DNA of 25,000 bases from Armadillidium nasatum (GCA_009176605.1 SEYY01009412.1:1-25000); one strand, 5' to 3'. Counted from the first letter of the stretch, positions 1-7,840 are shown. The notes: generated by a model from the sequence alone, not told the origin. Made by a program: numbers and translations.

Positions 1-740
1 ATTCTCACCCTATCACCTGTTTTAAATTTCGATGTCTGAAGTTTAGTCTCAGTAGAAGGAAATAAATTTTCGTACACAGATTTGCTATTCTTTGAGAGAG
101 ATCCTTGTTCAGGAGTCATTTTAATACTTCTGTGATTACTTGTATTATAATTTTTAACCAAATCTGGAAGAATATCCATCCATTTCTTCGTTTTCTTTTG
201 AGTGAAATACTTCCACATTTTAGATTTTAATGTTCTGTTAAATCTTTCTACTACCTGAGCTTTCGTTTCGTTTTCTGTAGCGAACCAATGTATTCCATAT
301 TTTTTGAATAGTTCTTGAGTTGGTTTGTTTATAAATTCAAGTCCTTTATCTGTGTGTATTTTTCTAGGAATTCTTTCTTTAAATATATTTTCAAATGCTT
401 TCGAAATATCATTTCCAGTTTTCTTTTTAATAGGAATAGCCCAAGCGTATTTACTGAATACATCTATAATTGTTAATATATAATTTATATTTTTATTCTG
501 ACTTTTATATTTTTGCATGTCTACTAAATCAGCCTGCCACTGATCGTCAACACTAGACACAATTACCCTTCTTGTTTTAAATTTATGTCTTATCGGTTTA
601 TGTAGTGTATATACATTCTGACGACTTAACCAATCTGTAACTATCTTAGAAGATAATCCACTTTTTCGGATTAAGTCGTTTATTCCTGAGTATCCCGTTT
701 GAGGATTATAATATATTTCTTTTAAATTTTCTGAGCCCAC
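1..740 (-). CDS. Polinton/adintovirus retrovirus-like integrase, partial (C-terminus outside window)
   Basis: The minus frame is open from 740 to the window edge (about 246 codons) and reads as the rve-family integrase of Polintons, which inserts the element DNA into host chromosomes. Visible motifs are an N-terminal EIYYNPQTGYSGINDLIRKS block, the first catalytic Asp in WQADLVDM (codon 530-528), the second Asp in HTDKGLEF (350-348) and the Glu in QVVERFNRTLK (248-246), giving a D,D,E triad with 33 residues between the last two. The core shows no stop. Oddly, the frame has no ATG before the catalytic core: it opens just after a TAA overlapping the end of the PLA2-like gene, and the first in-frame ATG is at 518, after the first Asp. 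Either the start was lost, or initiation is non-AUG or depends on splicing. The usual C-terminal chromodomain would lie to the left of base 1. Identification is confident; the start is unresolved. Confidence 0.9.
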   Translation of the reverse strand, partial: MGSENLKEIYYNPQTGYSGINDLIRKSGLSSKIVTDWLSRQNVYTLHKPIRHKFKTRRVIVSSVDDQWQADLVDMQKYKSQNKNINYILTIIDVFSKYAWAIPIKKKTGNDISKAFENIFKERIPRKIHTDKGLEFINKPTQELFKKYGIHWFATENETKAQVVERFNRTLKSKMWKYFTQKKTKKWMDILPDLVKNYNTSNHRSIKMTPEQGSLSKNSKSVYENLFPSTETKLQTSKFKTGDRVR

Positions 741-1069
741 TTACGTGAGCTCAGCTTTACGTTTTTTGATAAACCCATTCCAAATCTTGATTTCATTCCC
801 ATGACACCTGTTACTAATCTTGCATCTTTTCTAACGTACTCTGGTTCATTATTATCTAAAGCAATTTCACTAGCTTGTCTTGCTAATAAATCATCCGCTG
901 CATTTCTATCTTTGGTAGATTTATTTTTAAAATAATTTATATCATGTTGTTTACAGGCCTTATCTAAACTATTGATACCTTTATATCTTTCTTTTAACCT
1001 TTTCTGTACTTTCGTTCCTGGACCGCAATACGAATATTTCCCAGTGTTATTTAAACGATCCGTTTTCAA
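722..1069 (-). CDS. Phospholipase A2-like domain of adintovirus/parvovirus VP1 type, catalytic part
   Basis: This 115-codon frame carries the catalytic signature of viral PLA2 domains: calcium-loop residues YCGPGT (residues 14-19), the active site DKACKQHD with His42-Asp43, and a later ADD (58-60) in the position of the second catalytic Asp. Cellular secreted PLA2s have many disulphide cysteines; here almost none are present, as in parvovirus VP1. In parvoviruses the domain breaches endosomal membrane during entry, and a similar role in adintovirus virions is inferred. The frame has no good ATG (codon at 1069 is TTG) and overlaps by 23 bases the end of the 1047-1274 frame, which looks like the N-terminal part of the same protein. 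The two are therefore probably one gene broken by a frame change. The C-terminal part is basic with Gly/Met/Arg (GVMGMKSRFGMGL). Its TAA at 722-724 overlaps the start of the integrase frame. Confidence 0.82.
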   Translation of the reverse strand: MKTDRLNNTGKYSYCGPGTKVQKRLKERYKGINSLDKACKQHDINYFKNKSTKDRNAADDLLARQASEIALDNNEPEYVRKDARLVTGVMGMKSRFGMGLSKNVKLSSRKWAQKI

Positions 1070-1274
1070 TATTTTCCGATGGAACGTTATTAGGTAAATT
1101 TAAATGCATCTCTGGTAAAGGAAGTTTCCTTAACATCGAATTTAATAACCCTGAACCTGTTTTAGTTTTTAAAAATAATTTCAATTCATCAATATATTTT
1201 TGATTTTCAAGGGTTAAGTTTATTGAATTAGTTCTTTTTATATGAGCTTTTCGAGTTGTATTGTATATATACAT
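1047..1274 (-). CDS. N-terminal part of the PLA2-like virion protein, out of frame with the catalytic part
   Basis: This 75-codon frame starts with ATG at 1274, immediately after the ATPase stop codon, and preceded by a T-tract/CCTCT promoter-like element. It has a basic N-terminus (TTRKAHIKR), a possible helix (residues 24-36) and then GSGLLNSMLRKLPLPEMHLN. A Gly-rich/Leu/Pro stretch of this kind, leading into the YCGPGT loop, is what I know from arthropod PLA2-like proteins of this family. It ends at TAA 1047-1049, just where the catalytic frame (722-1069) has opened. Continuing the protein requires a +1 change of frame in the 23-base overlap. Possible causes are a single-base insertion in one of the short A-runs, an assembly error, or real recoding. 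As a stand-alone protein nothing else is recognisable. Confidence 0.65.
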   Translation of the reverse strand: MYIYNTTRKAHIKRTNSINLTLENQKYIDELKLFLKTKTGSGLLNSMLRKLPLPEMHLNLPNNVPSENIENGSFK

Positions 1275-1298
1275 TTATTTAAGAGGAAAAAACTTTTT
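1275..1298 (-). promoter_or_regulatory. Promoter-like element before the PLA2-like gene
   Basis: On the minus strand the sequence reads AAAAAG, T6, CCTCT, TAAATAA and then ATG at 1274. It matches the elements in front of the ATPase and PolB starts. It lies wholly inside the 3' end of the ATPase coding sequence. Confidence 0.5.
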
Positions 1299-2060
1299 AG
1301 GAATGTAGATCTGATTGAAATTTGCTTGGTATTTTCCTTCTGTCGGTGGTAAATTTTTATTTATTACAACATAGCCGAATGGTTCTTTCCAGACTGTGTT
1401 ACAGAACTCTCGAAATTCTTCCCAATCCATCTCATTTGAAACGAAGTCGTCGTGTATATGTCTTAAATCTTTTTCAGGGAGTTGAAATAATATTAAAACA
1501 TTAGCATTAGATCTTATAGTTTGACGAGGGAGTTTATGATAATTTTGACTTATGTAAATAGAACTCGTATTATTATTATGCCTTCCTCTAGTGTAGAAAT
1601 CTTCAGCTTTGTTTTGATTTTTATCAGTCATAATTTCATCGAATATAAAGAGATTCTTCTTGTCAGATTTAACATCTTTAGGATCAGGAATTTTGTTATA
1701 ATTTTCAAAGTAGTTTACTCTACATTTTTGTTTACATCTTTTTTTAGGTAGATTTTTAATGTATGAATCTATATCACCTCCTCCTTCCTTTAATAATTTA
1801 AGGACTTCATTTTTATTATATCCTTTCTCCAGTCCAGATTTTAAAAGTTTGTATTCAGGTTGATGTAAAGATTTTCCGAATACAAACAGATTTTCATAAT
1901 CTAACCACTTCGGTAAAAGTAACATTCTCAATAGTAAATTCGTTTTTCCACATCCTGATTTACTAATAATAAGAGCTCTACAACTCGGTGAAGGTAATAA
2001 GAAATGATGTTTTTGATTATTCTTTGCGTTATCATTCCAGTGCACTGGAATGTTTTCCAT
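1275..2060 (-). CDS. A32/FtsK-HerA-like DNA packaging ATPase of Polinton/adintovirus
   Basis: The protein of 261 residues is intact and of normal length for the Polinton packaging ATPase, which pumps genome DNA into capsids. The Walker A motif SKSGCGKTN is at residues 33-41 (with Ser where the first Gly is usual), and Walker B LFIFDE is at 137-142. A conserved RGRHNNNTSSIYISQN block at 158-173 contains the Gln expected of HerA/FtsK-type ATPases, followed by arginines at 180 and 184 that could act as the arginine finger. A C/K-rich insert (residues 107-114) precedes Walker B. ATG at 2060 is chosen because a T-tract, CTCTATAAT, TAAATAG element lies directly in front of it. The last codons (KKFFPLK) are encoded by DNA that also forms the promoter-like element of the next gene, and the stop is directly followed by that gene's ATG. 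Confidence 0.93.
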   Translation of the reverse strand: MENIPVHWNDNAKNNQKHHFLLPSPSCRALIISKSGCGKTNLLLRMLLLPKWLDYENLFVFGKSLHQPEYKLLKSGLEKGYNKNEVLKLLKEGGGDIDSYIKNLPKKRCKQKCRVNYFENYNKIPDPKDVKSDKKNLFIFDEIMTDKNQNKAEDFYTRGRHNNNTSSIYISQNYHKLPRQTIRSNANVLILFQLPEKDLRHIHDDFVSNEMDWEEFREFCNTVWKEPFGYVVINKNLPPTEGKYQANFNQIYIPKKFFPLK

Positions 2061-2086
2061 CTATTTATTATAGAGAAAAAATTATA
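2061..2086 (-). promoter_or_regulatory. Promoter-like element before the ATPase gene
   Basis: On the minus strand it reads T6, CTCT, ATAATAAATAG and then ATG at 2060. It shares the T-tract, CTCTATAAT and AATAAATA blocks with the element at 5865-5893. The ATG lies too close downstream for this to work as an ordinary TATA box with a 25-30 base offset. Confidence 0.5.
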
Positions 2087-2091
2087 TTTTT

Positions 2092-2219
2092 TTCTTAAAC
2101 CTAACTTACAACTAACTTAAAACTAACATGCAATATTTTTAGATTTTTTTAAAAAATTTTTTCTTAAACCTAACTTACAACTAACTTAAAACTAACATGC
2201 AATATTTTTAGATTTTTTT

Positions 2220-2229
<10 letters not shown>
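2092..2229. repeat. Two-copy tandem repeat, 69-bp period
   Basis: Two nearly identical 69-bp units begin at 2092 and 2161, each with TTCTTAAACCTAACTTACAA near its start and CTAACATGCAATATTTTTAG further on. They fill the gap between the PolB stop and the ATPase promoter-like element. Each copy holds the 13-mer AAAACTAACATGC (2119-2131 and 2188-2200), whose complement also occurs at 6781-6793 in front of the divergent plus-strand gene. Confidence 0.9.

Positions 2230-2296
<67 letters not shown>
2222..2296. repeat. Homopolymer T75 (A75 on the coding strand) directly after the PolB stop
   Basis: An uninterrupted run of about 75 T reaches into the PolB stop codon (TAA at 2295-2297 on the minus strand). 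As read on the gene's strand, the stop is followed at once by A75, like a poly(A) tail. It may be an expanded homopolymer or a trace of an RNA-derived event. Confidence 0.9.
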
Positions 2297-2299
<3 letters not shown>

Positions 2300-5200
2300 G
2301 TAAAGCTAATGTGTTTATATTATTTTCTAATATATATCGTTTATCATCATTACTACTTAATGAAATTTTATTTATCTGTGTTGTGAATACATTATGCTTT
2401 TTACTTTGTATTGTATTCATTTTTCGATATACAGTCTCATTTTCAAATAATGCTCTTTTATAATCTTCAATATTAATTGCTTGATTAATAACGCTTTTCT
2501 TTACTCCTTTAGCTTTCTTAATTTCTTTATTTTCTAAAGTTTTAAAAGCGTATAATTTTGCTCTCAATCCAACAAACTCCTTAATCAAATTTCCAGCTGT
2601 TTCATCTTTCATTTTACCTAATACCTTTTTATTTTTTTCTGAATATAATTTATGCTCTTTTGGATAATCAGATGTATCGAACAGTTTTATATTCCTTTTC
2701 ATATCTTTATATATATCATTCGTTTCTACATAATAGCATAATGAATCTGTATCTGTAAACAATAATTTTACTTTTTCATTATATTTATTTTTTATATGAT
2801 TATAATGAAAGTCATACATTAAAGTTTTACTTAACTCTAAAATAGACATTCCTACATAAATAGGTTTATCAAATCTCAGTTTAGTTTTTTTCATATGACA
2901 AGCTATTAAATTTTCTGAAAATATTTTAAAGGATTCAAAATTTGGTTTATTTACTAATTTTTGAGCTTGCTCTTCATTTTTTACTAGTTGTACATCAACT
3001 CTATTTCTTATATTTTCCATCGTTTTACCAAACACTGAGTTGTTCATTAATTTATAGAAATCTTTCTCAAATTCATTTTTCGCTTCTTTTCTTTTATTCG
3101 TATTTAACTCTATATAGGATTTCATCCAATCGCTTTGATCAAATTCTAATATTCTATGCACTTTCTTTAATTTCAATCCTAAATTTAAACATTGCTTTAA
3201 ATTTCTATAGTGTATGATATATTTTTCTTTATTATTCAAGTTTGGAACTAATTTTGAAACTTTATCTAACTTTATATTTTCTGCTGCTAAAGGGTAATCG
3301 TTATGTAAATTGTGTAGTTCTTTAGGATATTCTAAATCAACTTCTAAAATATATCCTTTTTTCGATTCATCACAGATATCCAAAACATTAAAATCGTTAA
3401 AGTTTTTGATCCATTTAAAATTTCCTGTTGGTAAATACTGTGACATTGCCCAGCCATATAAATTATTCGCATCTAAATAAATGATATAACTATGTGGTTT
3501 ATTTTTATCATAACTTTCTTGAATATATGGATTATTAGCCTTTGCATATCTGTGTGTTATAGTGCTAATTCCTCCTCTTATTCCTTTTTCAATCATTAAT
3601 AACATATCTGGGTCCTTCAATAAATCTAGTTTTACTTTGGTTGATTTTAATAATGCATCCCACGATAAACCCGGTGATGTAAAATATCTCGCTGGATCTA
3701 ATTTATAGGTATCTAAACAAGTTGTTCTAAAATTTTCAAACACATCTGCTAATAATAACGTATCTGATTTTAAATATAACATATGATAATCTCTAAAAGT
3801 TTTACAATTAAATTTTTTCCAAATATTCTGTGCGTGTTTGTAATCCTCATTTGATATGTCTTCATTATTTAACATGCTATAAAATTTCTCTTTATTAGGT
3901 AATTTTTCATAATTAAATTTTAATATATCATCCATCCAATCATATGGGTAAACACCTTTCTTTCTTAATAATTTAAATTGATCATCTTGATAATATTTTG
4001 ATAAATTTTTAAAATTTTCATCAGTTAGATTTGATGTTAATTTAGCTAGAGATGAAGACATGAATCTGAAACTATCGATAAATCTCAACTCCATATTAAT
4101 CGATTTTGAAACGGTAATTTCACCCACTTTTATATACTGACTGAAACTTATATAAGTTTCATCTGTTTGAGGGATTGCTTTCAATTGTCCATCTACTAAA
4201 CCGAAATCTTTGACAAATAAATGAGCATCATATTTAGATAAGTTATGCATTATTATTGGAACAAATTTAGGTTCTCGAATTTGTAAATTACAACTTCTAT
4301 GAGCAGGTCCTCTATACTCTCCTGTTAAGTGATTATGATCTCTTACTTTAAAATCGTTTTCTGTATATTCTCTTTTGCATACATAACAACGATCAGAATT
4401 TTGATGGCTTATTTTCTCTTCTGAAGTTAAATTCATTGGCTCGTTTATTTGTAATAATTCATAAATTCGCTTTGATTCCGAAATTAGATATTCTACAAAT
4501 TTTTTAGACGCTTCTTCTCCTTCATATATTTCAAACCTTGAATATTCATCTACATCACATTTGGTATAGCAACACCAACTGTTAGGTCGATGTTTCTGTA
4601 AATTAATCGTATATGATTCTTTTGGATTAGGTTGAGTCGTATGTATTTTTTGTAAAGTACTTTCAAAATCTGCGTATATAACAAACGGATGTTTGAATTG
4701 TTTATAATGCAGATTAAATTGTACTTGACCTTCTGAAAATTCCATTCTCACAGGTGTATGAATACTGCAATTTGGTAAATGATTATCTAATAATTCTTTT
4801 TTATAAAAGCTATGTAAACAGAATCGACATGGATAAGTCTTCTCTTTATGTTTCTTATTAATAAATGGGCTTAGAGATTTCATAAGCATGTAATGTGTAT
4901 TTTCATCATTTGATATTAGAAGTAAATCAACATGTTTAGTTTTCTCAATTTTAGTAATTCTTAAAGGATATAAGATTTCTTTTTCATCTAGTCCATATAC
5001 ATTCACAGATACATCGTTTTGATTTTCAAATTTACTAATTTGTTTTAATTGAGCTGGAAATTCTATTCTTTTCCAATTATAATTTTTAGATGCTTCTCTT
5101 ACTTTCTGTGATATTCTTTGAGGATTTTTTTCTTCTAAACAATCAGATCTTGCTATACACCATTTAAAACACTCATTGTCATTTTTATTTTGAATATTAA

Positions 5201-5345
5201 CCAATCCAAATTTTGGATTTTTATATTTGATTGGAGTTTCAATAAACGATGAAGCTCTTAATGGTTTATATTTGGCTATTTTTATTTCAAAATCTAACAG
5301 TTTATTTATTATCCAGCCAGATCCTTCTTTGGTAAACTTGCATAT
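2295..5345 (-). CDS. Protein-primed family B DNA polymerase of Polinton/adintovirus, main part
   Basis: The frame is open from just after a TAA (5346-5348) to 2295. Counting residues from codon 5204, it shows a CxxC zinc finger (126-146, C2HC type), Exo I VIYADFEST (175-183), an endonuclease VII-like zinc module CYVC to AHRSCN (273-306) with DHNHLTGEYRG, Exo II HNLSKYD (320-326), Exo III YLKSD (477-481), Pol A YLDANNLYGWAM (576-587), Pol B KLMNNSVFGKTMEN (718-731), Pol C TDTDS (818-822) and a KKAKGVKK block (897-903). This is the complete DNA_pol_B_2 set for protein-primed replication with proofreading. Codons 5345 to 5207 also belong to the protein: FTKEGSGW and KPLRASSFIETP match the region before the exonuclease in this family. 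Residue 1 of the 969-residue count is a TTG and not the true start. The frame joins the zinc-finger frame upstream except for the one TAA. Confidence 0.95.
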
Positions 5346-5864
5346 TTATTCTTCAATTTTATTAATCATTTCGAGTATTGTATCTTTTATTTGAGACATA
5401 TTAGTTATACTCGTCATAGTTCCGCTGTTAAACCAATTTGAAATTATTGATGTTCTACCGTCAGGTAAATCTTTATAAAATTCAACGTGAAGAGAAAGAC
5501 TAAGTTTTAAATTTTTCCAATTTTGTTCTTCAATTTTATTTTTAATTGTACTTATCATATTATTGATAAACATTTTTGGATCAATCATTCTAATATTTGT
5601 ATAACAATAGGCTTTAAAATTTCCATATAATCCTTCTCGATAATTTTTATATTCACATTGTAATAAATTTCTTTGATGAATTTTACTTTTCTCATGAATT
5701 TTAAGATTTAAAACACTTTTATTACAAATCGAGCATAATTTCTTTTTATCATTAAAATATTCTATATTAAGTATTGCGAGGTTTGTATTTCTTGCATGTT
5801 TATTAGATTTTTCATGAATTTTAAAATATTTAATATTAGCGTTACAAACCTCGCAATATGACAT
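5346..5864 (-). CDS. N-terminal zinc-finger part of the Polinton PolB, separated by one in-frame TAA
   Basis: The frame holds two C2H2-like fingers, CEVCNANIKYFKIHEKSNKH and CSICNKSVLNLKIHEKSKIH. They are followed by a helix-rich stretch and LSLSLHVEFYKDLPDGRTS, then a segment ending KIEE. That SLHVEFYK block and the segment up to FTKEGSGW form the N-terminal region of Polinton polymerases. The frame is identical to that of 2295-5345; a single TAA at 5346-5348 interrupts it. The open frame reaches an ATG at 5924, but I prefer the ATG at 5864 (MSYCEVC). A promoter-like element identical in layout to those of two other genes lies directly in front of it, and related polymerases start right at this finger. 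The joined gene would be about 1,190 codons, the usual size. Confidence 0.8.
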   Translation of the reverse strand: MSYCEVCNANIKYFKIHEKSNKHARNTNLAILNIEYFNDKKKLCSICNKSVLNLKIHEKSKIHQRNLLQCEYKNYREGLYGNFKAYCYTNIRMIDPKMFINNMISTIKNKIEEQNWKNLKLSLSLHVEFYKDLPDGRTSIISNWFNSGTMTSITNMSQIKDTILEMINKIEE

Positions 5865-5893
5865 CGGTTTATTTATTATAGAGGAAAAAAACT
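5865..5893 (-). promoter_or_regulatory. Promoter-like element before PolB
   Basis: On the minus strand it reads AAAG, T7, CCTCTATAATAAATAAACCG and then ATG at 5864. It is the best-formed copy of the shared element. If it is the promoter, the codons between 5924 and 5867 are not translated. Confidence 0.5.
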
Positions 5894-6665
<772 letters not shown>

Positions 6666-6780
6666 GTCTAAAAATTTAATACTTTTAATGTATTTACAAT
6701 TATTTCTCTTTTTACTATATTTGTTGTAGAATATTCTAGAATTTTCTGTAATCCTCTCATAGCGAAAATTTAAAAAAAAA

Positions 6781-6793
6781 GCATGTTAGTTTT
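6781..6793 (+). promoter_or_regulatory. 13-mer shared with the PolB-ATPase spacer
   Basis: GCATGTTAGTTTT lies seven bases before the ATG at 6800. The same 13 bases occur twice on the minus strand within the 69-bp repeats upstream of the ATPase. Both sites follow A-rich sequence, and both sit between genes of the element. A regulatory role is inferred. Confidence 0.35.
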
Positions 6794-6799
6794 GACGCG

Positions 6800-7402
6800 A
6801 TGTCTTCTCAAAGAGGAGATGTAGGTCTGATAGCTAAAGATTTTAAAAATTATTCAAAAGATATAAATGTTTTTACAAAATTAATAGCTAAACTTGATGA
6901 TCAAAAATATAATAAACTTATTGAAATTAATAAAGAAATGAAGTCACATTTTAAAAGTGAAATTAATAAAAAGAACAAAAAGGAAAAGAAGAAACAAGAA
7001 AATAAAGAAATAGAGAAGAAACCAAATGTTATCGAATCAGCTTTACTTAAACTGAAATATGAAGATGATAACTATGATTATGAAGTTGATTTTAAAAATA
7101 CATCCGGTATTTATAAAGAAATAGAAGAAGAAAAAATTAATTTTGATGATGACAATATAAATTGTCATTTTAATAAATTAACAGAAAGTGAAAAAAATAT
7201 GAAGAATATTACTTTATATCCATCATTTGTGAAGTCTTATCTATGTAACGATATTAGAAAGAGACAAAGAAAAAAAATAGAAGATTTACAATACAAATTC
7301 AAACTTGAAAAAACACAAATATATTATTATCTTAATTTCTATGATTTAATAAGGAAATATAATTTTTTATTAAAATCAACCTTTCTTTTTCTTGTATTGT
7401 AA
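6800..7402 (+). CDS. Unrecognised charged protein of the Polinton, zero-frame part
   Basis: The frame has 200 codons with a true ATG at 6800 and is divergent from PolB. I do not recognise the family. It is rich in Lys, Glu, Asn and Ile. Residues 47-76 are almost entirely charged (KKNKKEKKKQ and similar) and may form a coiled coil or a nucleic-acid-binding tail; the middle is acidic (residues 90-125). The last ten residues of the zero frame are hydrophobic (STFLFLVL) and unlike the rest. From 7369 the -1 frame continues instead with 59 further coding-like, acidic codons to a TAA at 7546-7548. The switch point carries TTTTTTA in the phase T-TTT-TTA (7363-7369). A product of about 249 residues by -1 frameshifting, or an original single frame with an indel in the T-run, is likely. 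Confidence 0.6.
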   Translation: MSSQRGDVGLIAKDFKNYSKDINVFTKLIAKLDDQKYNKLIEINKEMKSHFKSEINKKNKKEKKKQENKEIEKKPNVIESALLKLKYEDDNYDYEVDFKNTSGIYKEIEEEKINFDDDNINCHFNKLTESEKNMKNITLYPSFVKSYLCNDIRKRQRKKIEDLQYKFKLEKTQIYYYLNFYDLIRKYNFLLKSTFLFLVL

Positions 7403-7414
7403 AGAATAAGAAAG
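7363..7414 (+). promoter_or_regulatory. Candidate -1 ribosomal frameshift signal: slippery heptamer and hairpin
   Basis: TTTTTTA at 7363-7369 is in the X-XXY-YYZ phase for the gene starting at 6800. After an 11-base spacer comes CTTTCTTTTTCTT (7381-7393), loop GTATTGTA, and AAGAATAAGAAAG (7402-7414), which pair in 12 of 13 positions. Only three pairs are G-C, so the hairpin is weak. The zero-frame stop TAA is at 7400-7402. Confidence 0.4.
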
Positions 7415-7548
7415 AAATAGAAGAAATTATAAATTCAGATGAAGAACTCAAAAAAATTTGTGAAAAAAAACTCAATTTATCAGATAACAACGAAGATTTG
7501 TCTATGGATTGGATAAATGAAGGACTAGAAAAAGTTTCGGTTGATTAA
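7369..7548 (+). CDS. Continuation of the 6800 gene in the -1 frame
   Basis: The frame has 59 codons and a stop. After a short hydrophobic stretch it reads KNKKEIEEIINSDEEL, then a KKICEKKLNLSDNNEDL block and a Trp-containing acidic end (MDWINEGLEKVSVD). Composition matches the body of the preceding protein better than the zero-frame tail does. It has no start signal of its own and is taken as the C-terminal part of the same protein. Confidence 0.5.
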   Translation: MKINLSFSCIVKNKKEIEEIINSDEELKKICEKKLNLSDNNEDLSMDWINEGLEKVSVD

Positions 7549-7572
7549 AAATTTATAAGTAAACAATCTCTA

Positions 7573-7654
7573 CTTTTGAGAAGAAGACATCGTATAACTC
7601 AATATTGTCTCTATTTATATAATAAAAATATATAATAGAGGCGGAAAACTTTTC
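7573..7654 (-). promoter_or_regulatory. Fourth, diverged promoter-like element with an orphan gene start
   Basis: On the minus strand AAAAGTTTTCCGCCTCTATT (from 7653) resembles the shared element (T-tract, CCTCTAT, AT-rich). It is followed after about 40 bases by ATG at 7592, which opens only MSSSQK before a TAG. The sequence around this ATG is an inverted, slightly changed copy of the start of the 6800 gene. It may be a truncated gene or part of a terminal structure. Confidence 0.3.
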
Positions 7655-7747
7655 ATTTTCTAACTAATTAAAAAACAATGCACACCTCTACAAATATTAA
7701 AGAAACTATATTTAATATAAATACAACTTTTCAAACACTTCTTCTAC

Positions 7748-7840
7748 ATACTCTTTAGCTCAGCGGTAAAACGCGAATGTTTTTTATTCCCTCAATGAGT
7801 CTATGCTAAGCGAGTTCGAGCCTTGGTTTGAGGGGAATAA
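7748..7840 (+). other. tRNA-like Pol III promoter with an embedded long hairpin
   Basis: TTTAGCTCAGCGGTAAAACG has the form of an A box, and GCGAGTTCGAGCC (near 7810-7822) that of a B box, as in a tRNA or tRNA-derived SINE. A clean acceptor stem is not found. Instead TTTTTATTCCCTCAA (about 7780-7794) pairs with TTGAGGGGAATAAAAA (about 7828-7843) with one bulge. It is likely a tRNA pseudogene, a SINE head or a small Pol III transcript. The sequence on either side (7549-7747 and 7844-8017) is AT-rich without genes. Confidence 0.4.

Noticed and set aside
1322..3217. Plus-strand frames at 1322-1504, 1521-1751 and 2942-3217
   Set aside because: They are shadows opposite the ATPase and PolB genes with hydrophobic, AT-driven composition and no recognisable motif.
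5204..5204. Start of PolB at codon 5204
   Set aside because: The codon is TTG, and the conserved polymerase N-terminal region continues upstream in the same frame to 5345 and beyond the TAA to the zinc fingers.
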